From: Caldilinea sp.
Lineage (GTDB): Bacteria > Chloroflexota > Anaerolineae > Caldilineales > Caldilineaceae
Direction of reading: 5' to 3'
Assembly: GCA_025055055.1 (NCBI GenBank)
Contig: JANWYX010000265.1
Coordinates: 1-8,463 of the forward strand
DNA length: 8,463 bases
Positions 1 through 8,463 of the stretch are shown piece by piece; the first letter of the stretch is position 1; the number at the start of each line of letters is the position of its first letter. The notes below the pieces were generated by a model. That model was not told the DNA's origin. It worked only from the letters and a program-made list of their open reading frames with translations, and did no database searches. The translations under genes and the position numbers were made by a program.

Positions 1-2277
<2,277 letters not shown>

Positions 2278-2304
2278 GAAAGTGGCGGGTCGGGGGTCGG
2301 AACG

Positions 2305-3846
<1,542 letters not shown>

Positions 3847-3852
3847 GAAGAG

Positions 3853-3857
3853 AGGAG
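3853..3857 (+). promoter_or_regulatory. Ribosome binding site of ftsW
   Basis: AGGAG in the run AGAGGAGAG, 7 bases before the ATG at 3865 and just after the murD stop at 3844-3846. It fixes the ftsW start. Confidence 0.8.
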
Positions 3858-3864
3858 AGCGACG

Positions 3865-6278
<2,414 letters not shown>

Positions 6279-6289
<11 letters not shown>

Positions 6290-6932
6290 GATCCAGGTTC
6301 TGATCGCCCTAATTCTGTGGCTCTCTTTCTTTGGCTGGATCGGCGTGCAGCGCGGCTATGTGGCCGAGCTGTGGCTGCTGGCGATCAACGTGCTCAGTTG
6401 GGTGCTGCTGCAGGAGCGCGGAGACATCGTTGTTCGACTGACCAACTTCGCCGGCAAGTTTCTTGCGCTGGTGCGGGCCGGGGGACTGACGGCCGAAACC
6501 GAAGAGGCGGTTCGCATCGTCGCCGAGGCGCCGAATGTCATCACAGAGGACAATCGGCAAGATTTTCTCTTTTTGGTTTGGGCGCTCATCGTGCTGATTA
6601 CGTTTATTTTGACGAGCAACCCGCGCTTGGTCAAGCCAAAACCCAACAAATCGTTGGGCTTTCTGATCGGCGCAGCGAACGGGCTGGTTTTTGCGGCGTT
6701 ACTGCTGCCGGTGTTGAACAATTTTTTGCAGTCCATCAACTTTCAACAGGACGGCGGCTTGAGCAGGCTTTTCACAGTCATAGGGAGCTTCTGGACCTTG
6801 TTTGCAGAGACGTTAGGAGGCTTCTGGGCCTGGATGCTGACATGGCCGGCGGGCGCCTGGCTGCTGTTGATCACCGCCTTGCTGTTGCTGATCGCCTGGC
6901 CGCTGCGCGGCAGCGCAGCAGGGAAAAAGTAG
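6279..6932 (+). CDS. CvpA-like polytopic membrane protein A, function unknown
   Basis: A 217-residue membrane protein. Predicted hydrophobic segments lie at about 5-22, 29-47, 97-116 and 127-148, with one or two more between about 166 and 210. A polar stretch of about 48-95 rich in Glu and Asp sits between segments 2 and 3. The first two segments are joined by GVQRGYVAE (R25, G26, E30), matching the GxxRGxxxE turn typical of the CvpA family; the fourth begins GFLIGAANG (127-135), also CvpA-like. CvpA was named for colicin V production and its biochemical role is not settled, so no function is assigned. The chosen ATG at 6279 overlaps the murG stop by 11 bases and puts the hydrophobic segment right at the N-terminus. 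No clear ribosome binding site precedes it, so coupling to murG translation is likely. The following gene encodes a protein of the same design, 7 bases downstream. Confidence 0.72.
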
Positions 6933-6939
6933 CACAGTT

Positions 6940-7473
6940 ATGGGGCCGATCGAAATCCTTTTTTGCACTGTCGTCGTGATCTTTGCGTTCATCGGCTCGG
7001 TGCGCGGGGCGCATCGTGAATTGGGCAATTCGATCATCCTGATGTATGTGGTGGCGATTTTGCGTTTCGCCGATGAACGCGGCTGGATCGAGCGCAGCGT
7101 CCAGGTGATCAGAATTGTCGATGTCGAAACGGAGCGCATCAACGATGTGGCTTTTCTGCTGGTGGTCATTGTCTTCACCGCCGTGGTCATCGTGAGTTAT
7201 CAGGGGCTGACCTTCGATTTCAGCACGAAGGCGCTGGTGGGTGTTTCAGGATTTCTCGCCGGCCTCGGCGTCGGCGCATTGAACGGCTACCTGATCGCCG
7301 GCACCTACTGGTACTACGCAGACCGCTATGGCTATCCTTTCAACTTGTTGACCGGTCCACTGACGCCGGTGGGTCAGATCTTGTTAGGCTATCTGCCACA
7401 GACCATTTTCCCGAATTCGATGTATTGGGCGATTCCGGCCACCATTTTGATGATTTTGCGCATCCTGCGTTGA
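6940..7473 (+). CDS. CvpA-like polytopic membrane protein B, function unknown
   Basis: A 177-residue membrane protein with predicted segments at about 3-20, 29-45, 70-93 and 100-125, and a hydrophobic C-terminal end (about 160-177). The turn between segments 1 and 2 is GSVRGAHREL (R22, G23, E27), and the fourth segment carries GFLAGLGVGALNG (104-116). These are the same two landmarks seen in the preceding protein (GVQRGYVAE and GFLIGAANG), so I infer the two are distant paralogues of the CvpA-like type. An acidic/basic loop (about 47-69) links segments 2 and 3. The C-terminal part is rich in Tyr and Pro (TYWYYADRYGYP). ATG 6940 lies 7 bases after the previous stop with a weak purine-rich GGGAAAAAG ahead of it. 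murC follows after 37 bases. The function is unknown; the operon suggests a link to envelope synthesis or division. Confidence 0.68.
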   Translation: MGPIEILFCTVVVIFAFIGSVRGAHRELGNSIILMYVVAILRFADERGWIERSVQVIRIVDVETERINDVAFLLVVIVFTAVVIVSYQGLTFDFSTKALVGVSGFLAGLGVGALNGYLIAGTYWYYADRYGYPFNLLTGPLTPVGQILLGYLPQTIFPNSMYWAIPATILMILRILR

Positions 7474-7492
7474 GCGTGGGGAAACGAGAGTC

Positions 7493-7497
7493 GGGAG
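7493..7497 (+). promoter_or_regulatory. Possible ribosome binding site of murC
   Basis: GGGAG, 13 bases before ATG 7511, which is longer spacing than ideal. It sits in the 37-base gap after the preceding gene. The gap holds no inverted repeat or promoter that I can recognise. Confidence 0.45.
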
Positions 7498-7510
7498 CAA
7501 GAACAAAAAG

Positions 7511-8463
<953 letters not shown>

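Noticed and set aside
2278..2304. mraY-murD gap as a possible terminator or promoter
   Set aside because: It is 27 bases, G-rich, with no inverted repeat, T-run or recognisable promoter boxes. It is simply an intergenic spacer.
7474..7510. Gap before murC as a possible promoter
   Set aside because: It is only 37 bases, purine-rich, with no -35/-10 pair or hairpin. At most it holds a ribosome binding site.

Overview
The window is a slice of a division and cell wall (dcw) cluster. All eight genes are on the + strand and tightly packed: murF (5' end cut by the window edge), mraY, murD, ftsW, murG, two small membrane-protein genes that look CvpA-like, and murC (3' end cut). The order murF-mraY-murD-ftsW-murG-murC is the classical one. 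The exception is the pair of membrane-protein genes placed between murG and murC.

The DNA is GC-rich with GC-rich third positions. Several lineage-type variants are present: MurG has a Leu-Pro-Asp segment where most bacteria have His-Glu-Gln-Asn, MurF has His-Ser/His-Thr in its linker motif, and MurC has EADEYDRMF and NVEWDHPD. From memory these, together with the extra membrane genes in the cluster, suggest a Chloroflexota bacterium of the Anaerolineae/Caldilineae type. This is an inference of moderate strength; no marker RNA is present.

Layout: murF 1-1256; mraY 1249-2277 (8-base overlap with murF); murD 2305-3846; ftsW 3865-5193; murG 5027-6289 (167-base overlap with ftsW); CvpA-like gene A 6279-6932 (11-base overlap with murG); CvpA-like gene B 6940-7473; murC 7511-8463 and beyond. 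No gap exceeds 37 bases. I see no terminator, promoter, RNA gene, repeat array, CRISPR or mobile element, so the block reads as one transcription unit with probable translational coupling.

Functionally, MurC and MurD add L-Ala and D-Glu to UDP-MurNAc, and MurF adds D-Ala-D-Ala. MraY moves the phospho-MurNAc-pentapeptide onto undecaprenyl phosphate to give lipid I, and MurG adds GlcNAc to give lipid II. FtsW polymerises lipid II at the division site. The two CvpA-like proteins have no established role here; their position suggests a membrane-side partner function.

The points most worth a second look are the tandem CvpA-like pair, the unusually long ftsW/murG overlap (a single-base change would restore an ordinary 4-base overlap), and the insertion and motif changes in MurG. 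The core is an ordinary dcw cluster and I do not see evidence of a wholly new system.
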